A DNA stretch of 64,000 nt from Reichenbachiella ulvae. GTDB lineage: Bacteria > Bacteroidota > Bacteroidia > Cytophagales > Cyclobacteriaceae. Positions within the stretch are counted from its first letter, which is position 1, and the number at the start of each line of letters is the position of its first letter. The stretch covers positions 2,480,001 through 2,544,000 of the forward strand of contig NZ_JAOYOD010000001.1 of assembly GCF_025833875.1 (NCBI RefSeq). The letters are read 5' to 3'. Both the position numbers and the translations under genes were made by a program. This document shows positions 1 to 8,847 of the stretch, piece after piece. The notes under the pieces were generated by a model. It saw only the letters and a program-made list of their open reading frames with translations. It was not told the DNA's origin and did not search any database.

Positions 1-624
1 TTCCAGATCCTGCGGCAGTTTGTAATCTCGCTCACAATAGGGCGAATGCTCCAGCATCTGACCGAACCAGTTGCGATAGCGCTTAGGCGTATAGATCGGC
101 GTAAAGGATTCGGCATAGAGGACACGATTCTCCTCTGTGTCAAACTCGATCTGATAGATCATCCCTCTGGGAATGATCAGGTAATCGCCATACTCGAATG
201 GTATATTGCCCACGAGTGTTTTGAGTGTGCCTGAGCCTCTATGGATGAAGAGCATTTCGTCTGCCGTGGCGTTCTTATAAAAGTAGCCTGAAAGGGAATC
301 CTTAGGTGCTGCCACCCCTATGATAATATCATTATTGACCAGCAAGGGCTCTCTGGCATCCAAAAAATCAGCCTTGGGTTCTACATCAAAACTGATAAGT
401 TTTTTGGAATGAATGTTCTTTTCTACTGCGATTTTAGGACTTACGTCTATGCTCTCCCCTATGTCACTGATCATAGTCGGTCTGTGCTGGTGATAGAGCA
501 ATGAAGACATCCCATCGAATCCAATGGTTCCAAAAAGTTGCTCATAATAGAGATCCCCATTGGGCTTCCTAAACTGTGTATGTCGCTTGGGCGGAATCTG
601 TCCAAGTCTATGATAAATCGGCAT
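1..624 (-). CDS. hmgA: Homogentisate 1,2-dioxygenase, N-terminal part (runs off left edge)
   Basis: The reading frame starts at the ATG complementary to 622-624 and is open to the left edge, giving the first 208 residues. It begins MPIYHRLGQIPPKRHTQF and contains YYEQLFGTIGFDGMSSLLYH and a cupin segment around FIHRGSGTLKTL, followed by GDYLIIPRGMIYQIEF. These are the hallmarks of bacterial homogentisate dioxygenase, which opens the ring of homogentisate to maleylacetoacetate in tyrosine and phenylalanine breakdown. The family is usually about 385 residues, so the iron ligands of the second half lie outside the window. It is divergent from the GH43 gene and unrelated in function to the polysaccharide genes. 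The identification rests on remembered family sequence. Confidence 0.88.
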   Translation of the reverse strand, partial: MPIYHRLGQIPPKRHTQFRKPNGDLYYEQLFGTIGFDGMSSLLYHQHRPTMISDIGESIDVSPKIAVEKNIHSKKLISFDVEPKADFLDAREPLLVNNDIIIGVAAPKDSLSGYFYKNATADEMLFIHRGSGTLKTLVGNIPFEYGDYLIIPRGMIYQIEFDTEENRVLYAESFTPIYTPKRYRNWFGQMLEHSPYCERDYKLPQDLE

Positions 625-772
625 TTTCTGATGTTTTGGGTTATGTAAGGACGCATGTCGACTGCATCCCTTGTCTAATTTTAATCATTTTTCCCTGCAA
701 AAACTAAAGACTATCTCAGCAAGTCAATAGCCTGTCGTCCTATTTTCAATGAATAGAATTTATTAACTTACG

Positions 773-782
773 CAATCGATTG
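773..782. promoter_or_regulatory. CG-centred palindrome upstream of GH43
   Basis: The sequence CAATCGATTG is a perfect palindrome with a central CG, 23 bases before the GH43 start. Its core AATCGATT resembles LacI/GalR-family operators. No LacI-type gene is visible in the window, so its use as an operator is inference from position only. The rest of 625-805 shows no other clear signal. Confidence 0.25.
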
Positions 783-805
783 ATTAAATAGATAATTCTA
801 GAGAA

Positions 806-2506
806 ATGACTAAAAACATCAACTACTTAATAGCATTGATCCTATTTGCAGTGATATTCACCAATTGCCAGCAAAAAAAAGCCGAAGTGGTCGAAAGCAC
901 GACAACAAACACCTTTACCAATCCCATATTGGCAGGTTTCTACCCCGACCCGAGCATTTGCAAAGCAGAAGACAAATTCTACCTCATCACTTCTTCCTTT
1001 GCCTACTACCCCGGTATTCCGATTTTTGAAAGCGACGATTTGGTCAACTGGAAACAAATCGGTCATGCGATCGACCGACCCGAACAAATGAACTTTAATG
1101 GTCAAGGCACTAGTAGAGGCTTGTTTGCTCCTGCCATTAGTTACCACCAGGGCAAATACTACATCGTCTGTACCCATGTCGACAAGGGTGGCAACTTCAT
1201 CATCACAGCCGACAATCCAGCGGGTCCCTGGTCTCAACCTACTTACCTACCTAAACTGAACGGTATCGATCCTTCTCTCTACTTCGAAGGTGACAAACTC
1301 TTTATCGTGTACAACAGCATCCCACCCAACAACGAATCCCTTTATGAAGGTCACCGCACCATCCGTATGTTCGAACTGGACATCAATACCTTCGAGACCT
1401 TAGGAGAAGAAAAGCTGCTTGTCAATGGTGGTGTAGACCTGAGTAAAAAACCGGTTTGGATCGAAGCGCCTCACCTGTACCACATCAATGACTACTATTA
1501 TCTGATGTGTGCTGAAGGAGGGACCGCCTACGATCATTCAGAAGTAATATTCAGAAGCAAGAATGTGGACGGCCCTTTCGAGCCCTGGGATCAGAACCCC
1601 ATCCTAACACAAAGACACCTGAATCCTGCACGCCCTAACCCAGTGACTACCTCTGGTCATGCAGATATAGTAGAAGTAAAAGATGGAGAATGGTGGGCTG
1701 TATTCCTAGCGTGTCGTCCCTATGGAGACAATTTCTACAATATCGGCCGTGAGACGTTCATGACACCCGTCAGCTGGACCGATGGCTGGCCAGTCATCAA
1801 TCCCGACTTTGAAGAAATACAATATCAATACCCTACCCCTCTAGGCAATGAAGTAGAAGCATCTGCATTCAGCTATAGCGGAATTTTTAGCTTCAAAGAT
1901 GAGTTTGAGGGAGAGCAACTGGACATGCACTATTTGTTCTTGAGAACACCAGAAGAAAAATGGTATCATATCAAAGATGGACAATTGAGTTTACAATTGC
2001 GCAATGCTGATCTTTCCAGTCTTTCTAACCCTAGCTACATCGCTCACCGTCAGCAGCACCACGAAGGCAGTGCGTCTGTTGGTCTGACTTTCGAACCAAT
2101 CCAAGAGGGAGAAATGGCAGGTTTGGCCGCTTTCCAAAGCGCCAAAAACTACTACCTGCTCGCCAAGACCATGATCGATGGAAAATCAGCTGTAGCATTG
2201 TATCAGTCGAATGACTCCAGCATGCAAGCCATCGCCAGTGCCCCACTAACCAGCGAAGAGGCGACTTTGGATCTGAAAATCAATTTTGACAAAGAAAACT
2301 ACAGCTTCTACTACAAAGAAGGAGCAGGAGAATGGACCCTAATAAAAGATCAAGTAGACGGCACCTTCCTCAGTACCCAAGTAGCAGGAGGTTTTGTAGG
2401 CTCCACGATTGGTATGTATGCCTTTGGTAAAGAGGGAACTGACAACCAGGCCCAATTCGACTATTACGAATACCAGGGAGACGATCAGGTTTTCAAATCC
2501 CTCTAA
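806..2506 (+). CDS. Glycoside hydrolase family 43 lipoprotein (xylosidase/arabinofuranosidase-like)
   Basis: A 566-residue protein with a lipoprotein signal (lipobox FTNC, Cys21). The five-bladed propeller covers about residues 37-330. The catalytic triad is visible as Asp48 in FYPDPSI, an Asp near 154 in GIDPSLYF, and a Glu near 219 in WIEAPHLYH. A C-terminal beta-sandwich domain fills residues 360-560, as in XynB-type GH43 enzymes. It probably removes xylose or arabinose side groups outside the cell or in the periplasm. Only 27 bases separate it from the GH9 gene, so the two form an operon. The exact substrate cannot be fixed from sequence alone. Confidence 0.85.
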   Translation: MTKNINYLIALILFAVIFTNCQQKKAEVVESTTTNTFTNPILAGFYPDPSICKAEDKFYLITSSFAYYPGIPIFESDDLVNWKQIGHAIDRPEQMNFNGQGTSRGLFAPAISYHQGKYYIVCTHVDKGGNFIITADNPAGPWSQPTYLPKLNGIDPSLYFEGDKLFIVYNSIPPNNESLYEGHRTIRMFELDINTFETLGEEKLLVNGGVDLSKKPVWIEAPHLYHINDYYYLMCAEGGTAYDHSEVIFRSKNVDGPFEPWDQNPILTQRHLNPARPNPVTTSGHADIVEVKDGEWWAVFLACRPYGDNFYNIGRETFMTPVSWTDGWPVINPDFEEIQYQYPTPLGNEVEASAFSYSGIFSFKDEFEGEQLDMHYLFLRTPEEKWYHIKDGQLSLQLRNADLSSLSNPSYIAHRQQHHEGSASVGLTFEPIQEGEMAGLAAFQSAKNYYLLAKTMIDGKSAVALYQSNDSSMQAIASAPLTSEEATLDLKINFDKENYSFYYKEGAGEWTLIKDQVDGTFLSTQVAGGFVGSTIGMYAFGKEGTDNQAQFDYYEYQGDDQVFKSL

Positions 2507-2533
2507 GCAATCACAACCGAAAGACTAAAGCAA

Positions 2534-5035
2534 ATGAAAAAAAACAACTACAGGCAGATCCTACTTGGGATCTGCCTTATCGCTCTACTGATCCCATCAT
2601 GCCAGCAGGAAAAAGACCCCTCATCTGATCAACTGATACTCAACGACAAAGAATACTTCGAGACCCGAGGCTTAAGCGTACTGGTATTCAACAGCTGGTA
2701 TAATGGCCTCTTTGGTGATGAAAAAAAGAGTGGGATCGAAATCATCCATCACGGTGTTCGTACAGTGACCAATGGTGATGTGCGCATAGACAACACCCCC
2801 GAACAATGGGATGAAATCCCTACCTTCAAAGAGAAAGTGGTGGACCAGGAGAACCAAAGCATTGAAGCTTTTTTGGGCTATCCCAAATACAACTTCGACT
2901 ACTCCATCAAGGTTAGTACGGAAGGTAAAGACGTAATAATCCAACTCAATATCGACAAGGCTGTCCCCAAAGAACTGGAAGGTCGTGTAGGTCTCAATTT
3001 AGAATTTCTACCCGCCTCCTACTTCGAAAAATCCTTCATCGCAGATGGCCAGGTAGGGACATTGCCCCTCTACCCGAGTAGCAACATGGAATTTGACGTC
3101 AATGGCAAAACGACTCCTAAAGCCATAGCTGCTGGTCAGCAAATCACCCTGGCGCCTGAAGATCCAGAGCGAAGAGTAACCGTCGATGGCAATGGTACCG
3201 AGATCATGCTCTTCGATGGACGCAACAAAGCGCAAAATGGCTGGTTAGTTCTCAAGAGCCTTATCCCATCAGAAAAGACAGGAACTGTACTGGAATGGAC
3301 CTTGAAAGCAAATACGCTTGAAAATTGGGTAAGAAAGCCCATCATCGCCTATTCTCAAGCAGGCTACCATCCTAATCAGGAAAAGAAGGCAGTAATAGAA
3401 CTGGATCGCAATGACCAAGCAGCCCCGTTTGCTCGTCTGATTCAGCATCTGCCCAATGGAGAACAAAAAGTAGCCAAAGAAACCGGACTGGAAGAATGGG
3501 GACAATACCTGCGCTACGACTATGTGACCTTCGATTTCAGCTCTGTACAAGCCCCAGGTGTATATAGTATATCCTACAAAGGCCAGGAGACCAAATCATT
3601 CGTCATCAGCGAGAAGCATCTCAGTACCGCATGGCACGCCACCAACGACATCTACTTCCCGGTACAGATGGATCACATGTTCATCAATGAAGCTTATCGC
3701 GTGTGGCACGGCCAATCCCACATGGATGACGCCCTGCAAGCCCCAACGGACATCACGCATTTCGACCTCTATGCCATGGGCGAAACGACCGATACGGAGT
3801 ATCAACCCGGCCAGCACATCCCAGGTCTGAACCTCGGGGGCTGGTACGATGCAGGAGACTATGACATCCGCACCCAGACGCAGTACGCTACTGTGCTGAC
3901 ACTGGTGCAAGCCTACGAGGACTTTGGGATCGAAAGAGATCAGACCCAGATTGATCAGGGCATCAGCTATGTGGACCTACATCACCCTGATGGCAAAAAC
4001 GACATCTTGCAACAAATCGAGCATGGGACTCTGGCTCTGATCGCACAATATAGAGCGGTAGGTCATGCCATCCCGGGCATTATCGTACCGAGCATCGCAC
4101 AGTACACGCATCTGGGAGATGGGCTGACCATGACGGACAATTTGATCTATGATCCATCACTGGATAGTCTGGAGGTAAAAGGCAACAAAAGTGGTACTTT
4201 CGACGATCGCTGGGCCTTTACCAGCAAGTCCACGGCACTGGACTATGGATCGATCGCCACACTGGCAGCAGCCAGCAGAGTGCTAAAGGGACACAACGAT
4301 GCGCTGGCAGAGGAATGCCTAGAGACAGCTCGTCAGGTATGGACAACAGAGCATGCCCGTGAGGAGCCCCTTATCTTCCGACATGGGAACACCACCGGTG
4401 GACGTCTTGAAAACGAGGAATTAAAAGCAGCCATAGAGCTTTACCTTACCACCAAGGAAGAAGGCTACCTGAACCGTATCGTAGAATTATGGCCTACAAT
4501 CGAAGCATCTTTCAACCGATCTGCTGCGCACATTATAAAGGTGCTACCGGACCTGGGAGAGACAGAAAAAGCTAAGCTGAAAAAGCTAGCCGAAGGCTAC
4601 AAGGCATGGTCTGACTCGCTCTACCAACAGAACCCTTACGGCGTATTGATCACCACAGGAGGCTGGGCTGGCAATGGCACCATCATCCAAATGGGCATCA
4701 ATAACTATGCGCTGTACAAGGCCTTCCCAGACCTATTCGACAAGGAAGATGTGCTCAAAAGCCTCAACTACCTCTACGGAACACATCCAGAATCCAACCT
4801 GTCATTTGTCTCCGCAGTGGGTACGCAATCGAAGAAAGTAGCCTATGGCATGAACCGGGCCGACTACTCCTTCATCGCAGGCGGTGTGGTACCAGGTACG
4901 CTGGTGATCCCACCGGATTTCCCAGAAAACAAAGACGACTGGCCTTTCCTCTGGGGCGAAAACGAATATGTAGTCAACATGGGTGCTATCTACATCTACC
5001 TGGTACATGCCGGTATGGATGTGCTGGAAGATTGA
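2534..5035 (+). CDS. Glycoside hydrolase family 9 lipoprotein (endo-glucanase-like)
   Basis: An 833-residue lipoprotein (lipobox IPSC). An Ig-like CelD_N domain precedes the (alpha/alpha)6 barrel. The GH9 nucleophile/base motif GGWYDAGDYD lies near residues 435-444, and the catalytic-acid motif WGENEYVV near 806-813. GH9 enzymes cut beta-1,4-glucosidic bonds, so the target may be glucomannan, cellulose or another beta-glucan. About 300 residues precede the Ig-like domain and are unusually long; their role is unknown. It is the second gene of the GH43-GH9 operon and is followed by a strong terminator at 5062-5093. Confidence 0.85.
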   Translation: MKKNNYRQILLGICLIALLIPSCQQEKDPSSDQLILNDKEYFETRGLSVLVFNSWYNGLFGDEKKSGIEIIHHGVRTVTNGDVRIDNTPEQWDEIPTFKEKVVDQENQSIEAFLGYPKYNFDYSIKVSTEGKDVIIQLNIDKAVPKELEGRVGLNLEFLPASYFEKSFIADGQVGTLPLYPSSNMEFDVNGKTTPKAIAAGQQITLAPEDPERRVTVDGNGTEIMLFDGRNKAQNGWLVLKSLIPSEKTGTVLEWTLKANTLENWVRKPIIAYSQAGYHPNQEKKAVIELDRNDQAAPFARLIQHLPNGEQKVAKETGLEEWGQYLRYDYVTFDFSSVQAPGVYSISYKGQETKSFVISEKHLSTAWHATNDIYFPVQMDHMFINEAYRVWHGQSHMDDALQAPTDITHFDLYAMGETTDTEYQPGQHIPGLNLGGWYDAGDYDIRTQTQYATVLTLVQAYEDFGIERDQTQIDQGISYVDLHHPDGKNDILQQIEHGTLALIAQYRAVGHAIPGIIVPSIAQYTHLGDGLTMTDNLIYDPSLDSLEVKGNKSGTFDDRWAFTSKSTALDYGSIATLAAASRVLKGHNDALAEECLETARQVWTTEHAREEPLIFRHGNTTGGRLENEELKAAIELYLTTKEEGYLNRIVELWPTIEASFNRSAAHIIKVLPDLGETEKAKLKKLAEGYKAWSDSLYQQNPYGVLITTGGWAGNGTIIQMGINNYALYKAFPDLFDKEDVLKSLNYLYGTHPESNLSFVSAVGTQSKKVAYGMNRADYSFIAGGVVPGTLVIPPDFPENKDDWPFLWGENEYVVNMGAIYIYLVHAGMDVLED

Positions 5036-5061
5036 TAACAAAAAAAAGCTAATCAGATCGG

Positions 5062-5093
5062 GCCGGTAGGGAGTTTTTCCTTGCCGGCTTTTT
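5062..5093 (+). terminator. Rho-independent terminator after GH9
   Basis: Positions 5062-5071 pair with 5079-5088 over ten base pairs (three of them G-U in RNA) around a seven-base loop. A run of T follows at 5089-5093. The T run directly abuts the left end of the IS3 element. Confidence 0.85.
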
Positions 5094-5196
5094 GATCATA
5101 CCCCAATAGTTAGGACAGGGATTGTTCGGTTTTAAGTTCTACAATAGTGTTTAATAATCCTTTCATTAACAATAAAACCCAAAAATAATCTGCTCA

Positions 5197-6021
5197 TTAG
5201 GCGGCCTGTTTTTGGGTGGTTTGATAGAGATCAATCGGTCTCTGATTCTCGATACTTGTATGCCTTCTTTCCATGTTGTAGTAGTTGAAGTACTCTGCCA
5301 CTAGTAGGTACAGATCCATACCGTCCTTAGGTGGATTGAGGTACAGTTTTTCATACTTTACACTTCTCCACAACCGCTCAATAAAGGCATTGTCAATAGC
5401 CCTTCCTTTTCCGTCCATACTCAATTTGATGTCTTGACTCAAGACGAAGTTGGCGAAGACTTCTGATGTAAACTGTGAGCCTTGATCGGTATTGAGGATC
5501 TCTGGCTTTCCATGTGTTTCTATAGCCTCTTCTAGGCAGTTTAGGCACCAGTCCGCATCCATTGAGTTAGATACTGACCAATTGACTACATACCTGCTGT
5601 AGAGGTCAATAATGGCTATCAAATACATAAAACCCTTCTTCATTGGGATGTAGGTGATGTCTATTGCCCAGACCTGATTGGGACGTTTCACGGTCAGATT
5701 ACGAAGCAGATAAGGGTACACTTTATGAGCCTTGTGCCGTCTGGAAGTATGTTTTCCAGGCTGGGTAGCTCTAAGCCCCATCACCCGATAGTAGAGTCGT
5801 TCAACCCGATTTTTGCTCACCTGCAGTCCCTTGTCTTTGGTCAGCCAGGTATGCATGCTGCGTGCCCCCTTAAAAGAATGGTGGAGATAATGCTCGTCCA
5901 TCATACGCATGAGTTTTAAGTTCAATTCAGATTCTCCTCTGGGCTTATAATATATTCCCGAACGGTGTAGGGAAAGTAGTTTGCACTGCTTTGCCATACT
6001 CAATTGACCCTTGCTTATCAA
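5197..6021 (-). CDS. IS3-family transposase OrfB (DDE integrase domain)
   Basis: A 274-residue catalytic subunit with an HTH_21 region and an rve core. The DDE residues are visible in WAIDITYIP, LNTDQGSQF and FIERLWRSVKYEKLY. The listed start is a TTG. The frame is open further upstream (residues RPLAERRS) and lies -1 relative to orfA, so the real product is probably an OrfAB fusion made by programmed frameshifting. The protein has its normal length and all catalytic residues, so the element may be active. Confidence 0.92.
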   Translation of the reverse strand: MISKGQLSMAKQCKLLSLHRSGIYYKPRGESELNLKLMRMMDEHYLHHSFKGARSMHTWLTKDKGLQVSKNRVERLYYRVMGLRATQPGKHTSRRHKAHKVYPYLLRNLTVKRPNQVWAIDITYIPMKKGFMYLIAIIDLYSRYVVNWSVSNSMDADWCLNCLEEAIETHGKPEILNTDQGSQFTSEVFANFVLSQDIKLSMDGKGRAIDNAFIERLWRSVKYEKLYLNPPKDGMDLYLLVAEYFNYYNMERRHTSIENQRPIDLYQTTQKQAA

Positions 6022-6044
6022 TGATCGCCGTTCAGCAAGAGGTC

Positions 6045-6341
6045 TTACCGCAAGGCGTCGTTTAAAAAATCATTCTCAACTTTAAGTTGCCCAATTACCT
6101 TAAGCAGCTGATCACGTTCATCTTCAATTTGGGACTTCTTGCTCTTGCCTTTTTTCTCAAAAACACCCTCTGCATTGGCCAAAAACTCTCTTTTCCAGAG
6201 GTTGATTTGCTGAGGGGCTAGTTCATATTTCTGTGCTAGTTCTGCTACACTTGATTGCTCTTTGATGGCCTCTAATACCACCTTCGTCTTGAATTTTGAT
6301 GTGTACTTCTTGCGTGTCATATCAGTAAATTTAATCGTCAT
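6045..6341 (-). CDS. IS3-family transposase OrfA
   Basis: A 98-residue helix-turn-helix protein (SKFKTKVVLEAIKEQSSVAELAQKY, continuing to a leucine-zipper-like coiled coil). It recognises the IS ends. A T-rich stretch followed by AAAC, about 20 bases before its stop (near 6061-6070), is a plausible slippery site for the -1 frameshift into orfB. Confidence 0.9.
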   Translation of the reverse strand: MTIKFTDMTRKKYTSKFKTKVVLEAIKEQSSVAELAQKYELAPQQINLWKREFLANAEGVFEKKGKSKKSQIEDERDQLLKVIGQLKVENDFLNDALR

Positions 6342-6519
6342 TTCTGAACTAAACCCACTGTCCCATTTTTTGGGGTATGATCATTTTTATTTCGGGATAT
6401 TCAATACAGGTTCCAAGTATTCGAAACAATGTTTTGATTAAAAAGCCAAATACTTCATCATTCACCAAAAATTTCCTGGACGATAAAAACCCATTCATAG
6501 CAGATTTGGTGTTTCGTCA

Positions 6520-6993
6520 TTATTCAGTTATTTCAAACTGGATTTTGAAGTCCTCGATCTTTCGTCCGTGCTCATTCAGAAGCTGCTTCACATTCGAAAG
6601 CTCCCCTTGAATTTCCTTGAATTTCTGATCTGCCAAAATTGATGATGTTGACATTTGAACCTCTGCGTTCCCATATAAGTACAATTCACAGATTAGTTTA
6701 AGTACATTACTACAATTGAAGTTTTCCAATGCGTAAACTAATGTTCCAATCTCCTCATTAAATCCTAGTTCGGTGATGCGGTCAAGTATAGGTTTGAAAA
6801 ATTTCTGATTACGAGTTTCCATTAGACCGAGTACTGCTGCGTTCCGAATCCTGTTGTTCTCAGATTTTAGTTGTTCAAGCAGAAAGCTTAGCGATTCATC
6901 AGATCCAATATTTGCAAGCTGATCAGAAGTACTAAGTTTAGTCTGAAAATCATTTGATTCGAATTGCTTTTTAAGTTCTGATACTTTGTTCAT
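6520..6993 (-). CDS. Small HEAT/ARM-repeat-like protein, distal cassette
   Basis: A 157-residue soluble protein starting MNKVSELKKQFESND. Helical repeats such as LANIGSDESLSFLLEQL and NNRIRNAAVLGLMETR resemble HEAT repeats. The last 45 residues (SNVKQLLNEHGRKIEDFK) look like a coiled coil. The upstream in-frame extension to 7242 is only the translation of an attC-like spacer, so I chose the start at 6993, 14 bases inside the cassette. Function unknown; HEAT proteins are usually binding scaffolds. It is the last gene of the array before the IS3 element, and I could not find its own downstream attC, which may be degraded. Confidence 0.7.
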   Translation of the reverse strand: MNKVSELKKQFESNDFQTKLSTSDQLANIGSDESLSFLLEQLKSENNRIRNAAVLGLMETRNQKFFKPILDRITELGFNEEIGTLVYALENFNCSNVLKLICELYLYGNAEVQMSTSSILADQKFKEIQGELSNVKQLLNEHGRKIEDFKIQFEITE

Positions 6994-7006
6994 GCTGAAA
7001 TACTCC

Positions 7007-7234
7007 AAACACCTGAGTATGGCCATGTGAACGCTACGCTGGCTAATAGCAGCAAAATAGTGAAATCTGCCAGTGCTTCCAAAGTATCTAAGGGTAGTTC
7101 GTTCAGAACGATAAAAACTCCTGTGAAATGAACCCGGTAGAGAGCACAAAACTTTCCTAGTGGCTGATGCACGAGTTCGTTCCGCCGAGGCTAGCCAAAT
7201 ACTCCGTTCGCACATACATATATACGCCAAGTTG
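7007..7234 (-). other. attC-like site 1 (degenerate family C)
   Basis: It shares ordered blocks with the family C spacers (AGTATGG near 7015, AGTGAAATCTGCC near 7053, GGCTGATGCACGAG near 7160, CGCACATACAT near 7210) but is diverged throughout. On the minus strand it belongs to the HigBA cassette, whose ends GTTGTGAGGC (7231) and GCCTCACAAT (7904) are complementary. Confidence 0.65.
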
Positions 7235-7249
7235 TGAGGCATGTTTTCA

Positions 7250-7534
7250 TTATGCAGTTGGTATGTTCAAACTACCACCAACCGCACGTAGAACCTTAAG
7301 AATTGTATCAAATTGAGGTTTAGCTCCATGAGATAGAGCCTTGTATAGGCTAGGCCTGCTAAGTCCGGTTTCTTCTGCAATCTTAGACATTCCTCGTGCT
7401 TTTGCTACATGTCCAAGGGCTGTAATAATGTCTTCTGCATCTCCCTCTTCTAAAACGGTGTTTAGATATTCCACAATCATTGCATCGTCTTCAAGGTATT
7501 CTGCAATGTCAAATTTAGTTACTGTAGTTCCCAT
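7250..7534 (-). CDS. HigA-like antitoxin, XRE helix-turn-helix
   Basis: A 94-residue protein starting MGTTVTKFDIAEYL. The first half matches the 'addiction module antidote' pattern (DIAEYLEDDAMIVEYLNTVLEEGD). The second half is a helix-turn-helix (MSKIAEETGLSRPSLYKALS). Its ATG lies one base after the toxin stop, so the pair is translationally coupled, toxin first, as in HigBA systems. A longer frame starting at 7579 is possible but would overlap the toxin. It should neutralise the toxin and repress the operon. Confidence 0.82.
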   Translation of the reverse strand: MGTTVTKFDIAEYLEDDAMIVEYLNTVLEEGDAEDIITALGHVAKARGMSKIAEETGLSRPSLYKALSHGAKPQFDTILKVLRAVGGSLNIPTA

Positions 7535-7535
7535 T

Positions 7536-7838
7536 TCAGTTGTTTTTATAGTTAGACCATAATTCTCTGGCTCTCTCAATGTCCTTTTGTTGGGTAGATT
7601 TAGTTCCTCCGTTCAGAAGTAGGACAATGGTGCCATTTTGCTCTTTGAGGTAGACTCGGTACCCTTTGGCATAGTGGATTCTTAGTTCGCTGATTCCTAA
7701 GCCGACAGGTTCACAATCACCAAAATTTCCATGTTCCTGAATGCGTTGAATTCTGAAAAGGATTTTGGCTCTTGCCCGTTGGTCTTTTAGTTTCCTAAGC
7801 CACTTGTCAAATACCTCAGTCTTTTCAATAGCATACAT
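7536..7838 (-). CDS. HigB/RelE-like toxin
   Basis: A 100-residue basic protein of the RelE/ParE-like 'addiction module killer' family: VFDKWLRKLKDQRARAKI, then GISELRIHYAKGYRVYLKE and LLLNGGTKSTQQKDIERA. Such toxins cleave mRNA on the ribosome. It is the first gene of a two-gene cassette and has a 74-base leader, longer than any other cassette in the array, which leaves room for its own promoter. Toxin-antitoxin cassettes are known to stabilise large integron arrays. Confidence 0.85.
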   Translation of the reverse strand: MYAIEKTEVFDKWLRKLKDQRARAKILFRIQRIQEHGNFGDCEPVGLGISELRIHYAKGYRVYLKEQNGTIVLLLNGGTKSTQQKDIERARELWSNYKNN

Positions 7839-7910
7839 ACGACAAATGTATTCACTTGGATACAGTTTTGCAATTTCCCGTTGAAATATAGGGTAAGAAG
7901 TGACGCCTCA

Positions 7911-8147
7911 CAATGACCAGCTATCGGGCGTATGTCTGAAGCTAGTGAATAGCACTAAGTAGTGAAACTGCCCAACACCACAACGGCAACTACGAAGCAC
8001 TACGTTTAGCAAGTCAAAATCCAGAAAGAAAAAAGTAGCTAGAAGCACAAAGGTTGCAGAATGGGCAGCTTCACGGGCGAGTTGTACTGAAATATCAGAT
8101 AGGCAGTTTGGTGCGGCCGGCTAGGCCATTCGCTATATCGCCTGTTA
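7911..8147 (-). other. attC-like site 2 (family E)
   Basis: A 237-base spacer related to the one at 21176-21401: both carry TAGTGAAACTGCCCA, TCCAGAAAGAAAAAAGT and AGAATGGGCAG. The plus-strand left end CAATG departs from the usual TAACG. It belongs to the cassette flanked by GTTACCAGC (8144) and GCTGGTAAC (8710). Confidence 0.75.
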
Positions 8148-8180
8148 CCAGCTTTTGTTTCCGTTCAGGTTCGCTGGAGT

Positions 8181-8699
8181 TCAATTGTTAACTTCCAAGC
8201 TTTGAACCGCATCAGTAGATTCTGTTTTAAAAAATGATTTGATTTTATCAATAAGAATTAGTTCTTGGGCTCTGTAAACAAAGTGAAACCAACCTGTAAT
8301 TATTGCCCAATCTTTGAAGTTTGAAAAAAGTAGTTCGAAGTTCAGTCGTTCATAATGCATGACCGCAGGAAGAATGAAAAATAAGCCAGTAGTGAAAAAG
8401 TGTTCAATTCTCACCGGTGTTGTAAATGTAACCTTCTGATTCATCGGCTCAGCTTCTTCGACCGTGATTTTAGCGTTGATTCCAGGGCCAAATCCCATTC
8501 CCGTTAGAGTTCCTAGAGAAATAGTAGCATAAACCTTAAATACTCCGTTACCCTTGACTTTGTAGTAGATGAATTTTTTAGACCACATGTGTCCTTTGAT
8601 ATTTCTTAGTTCGTCACTTAGTTGTTGGAAAGTTCCGTGATAAGTGAATTTTCTTCGATATCGTGGTTTTATAATATTTAAGAGTTTTTGAATCTTCAT
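8181..8699 (-). CDS. Hypothetical cassette protein, membrane-associated
   Basis: A 172-residue basic protein not recognised as a known family. The N-terminal half is beta-rich with a glycine stretch (ISLGTLTGMGFGPGINAK). The second half has two moderately hydrophobic stretches (FFTTGLFFILPAVMHY and WAIITGWFHFVY) that could be one or two membrane segments. It is the only gene of its cassette, whose ends are a perfect 9-bp inverted repeat, and the start lies 17 bases inside the cassette. Confidence 0.6.
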   Translation of the reverse strand: MKIQKLLNIIKPRYRRKFTYHGTFQQLSDELRNIKGHMWSKKFIYYKVKGNGVFKVYATISLGTLTGMGFGPGINAKITVEEAEPMNQKVTFTTPVRIEHFFTTGLFFILPAVMHYERLNFELLFSNFKDWAIITGWFHFVYRAQELILIDKIKSFFKTESTDAVQSLEVNN

Positions 8700-8714
8700 G
8701 CAGAGAATTGCTGG

Positions 8715-8837
8715 TAACGGTTGGTATAAAAGCAGTAGCGGATTTAATGCACTTACTTTCGGCTAGCAAGATACTTAATTAAGCAGAAAAACGGTTTGAG
8801 TTTCCACTCAAACCGCTATTGCTTTTATACAATGTTG
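8715..8837 (-). other. attC-like site 3 (family H, short)
   Basis: A 123-base imperfect palindrome: TAACGGTTGGTATAAAAGCA pairs with the far arm TGCTTTTATACAATGTTG. An inner stem is formed by AACGGTTTGAG and CTCAAACCG. Its size fits classical attC sites. The right boundary GTTGGTGGTA matches TACCACCAAC at 10592. Confidence 0.8.
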
Positions 8838-8847
8838 GTGGTAGTAT

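Larger units (their letters stand above)
5093..6383 (-). mobile_element. IS3-family insertion sequence
   Basis: The element is about 1.29 kb. Its imperfect terminal inverted repeats are TGATCATACCCCAA at 5093 and its complement ending at 6383, both continuing towards GGGACAG/AGGACAG inside. It encodes orfA and orfB on the minus strand. The flanks are both T-rich, so the short target duplication cannot be read with certainty. It lies immediately after the GH9 terminator and next to the distal end of the cassette array. Confidence 0.9.

Noticed and set aside
6994..7242. Longer version of the HEAT-like protein starting at 7242
   Set aside because: The additional 83 residues are encoded by a degenerate family C attC.
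7841..8180. A gene in the 340-base gap between the toxin and the 8181 gene
   Set aside because: The gap is filled by attC site 2; no frame with coding character was seen on either strand.
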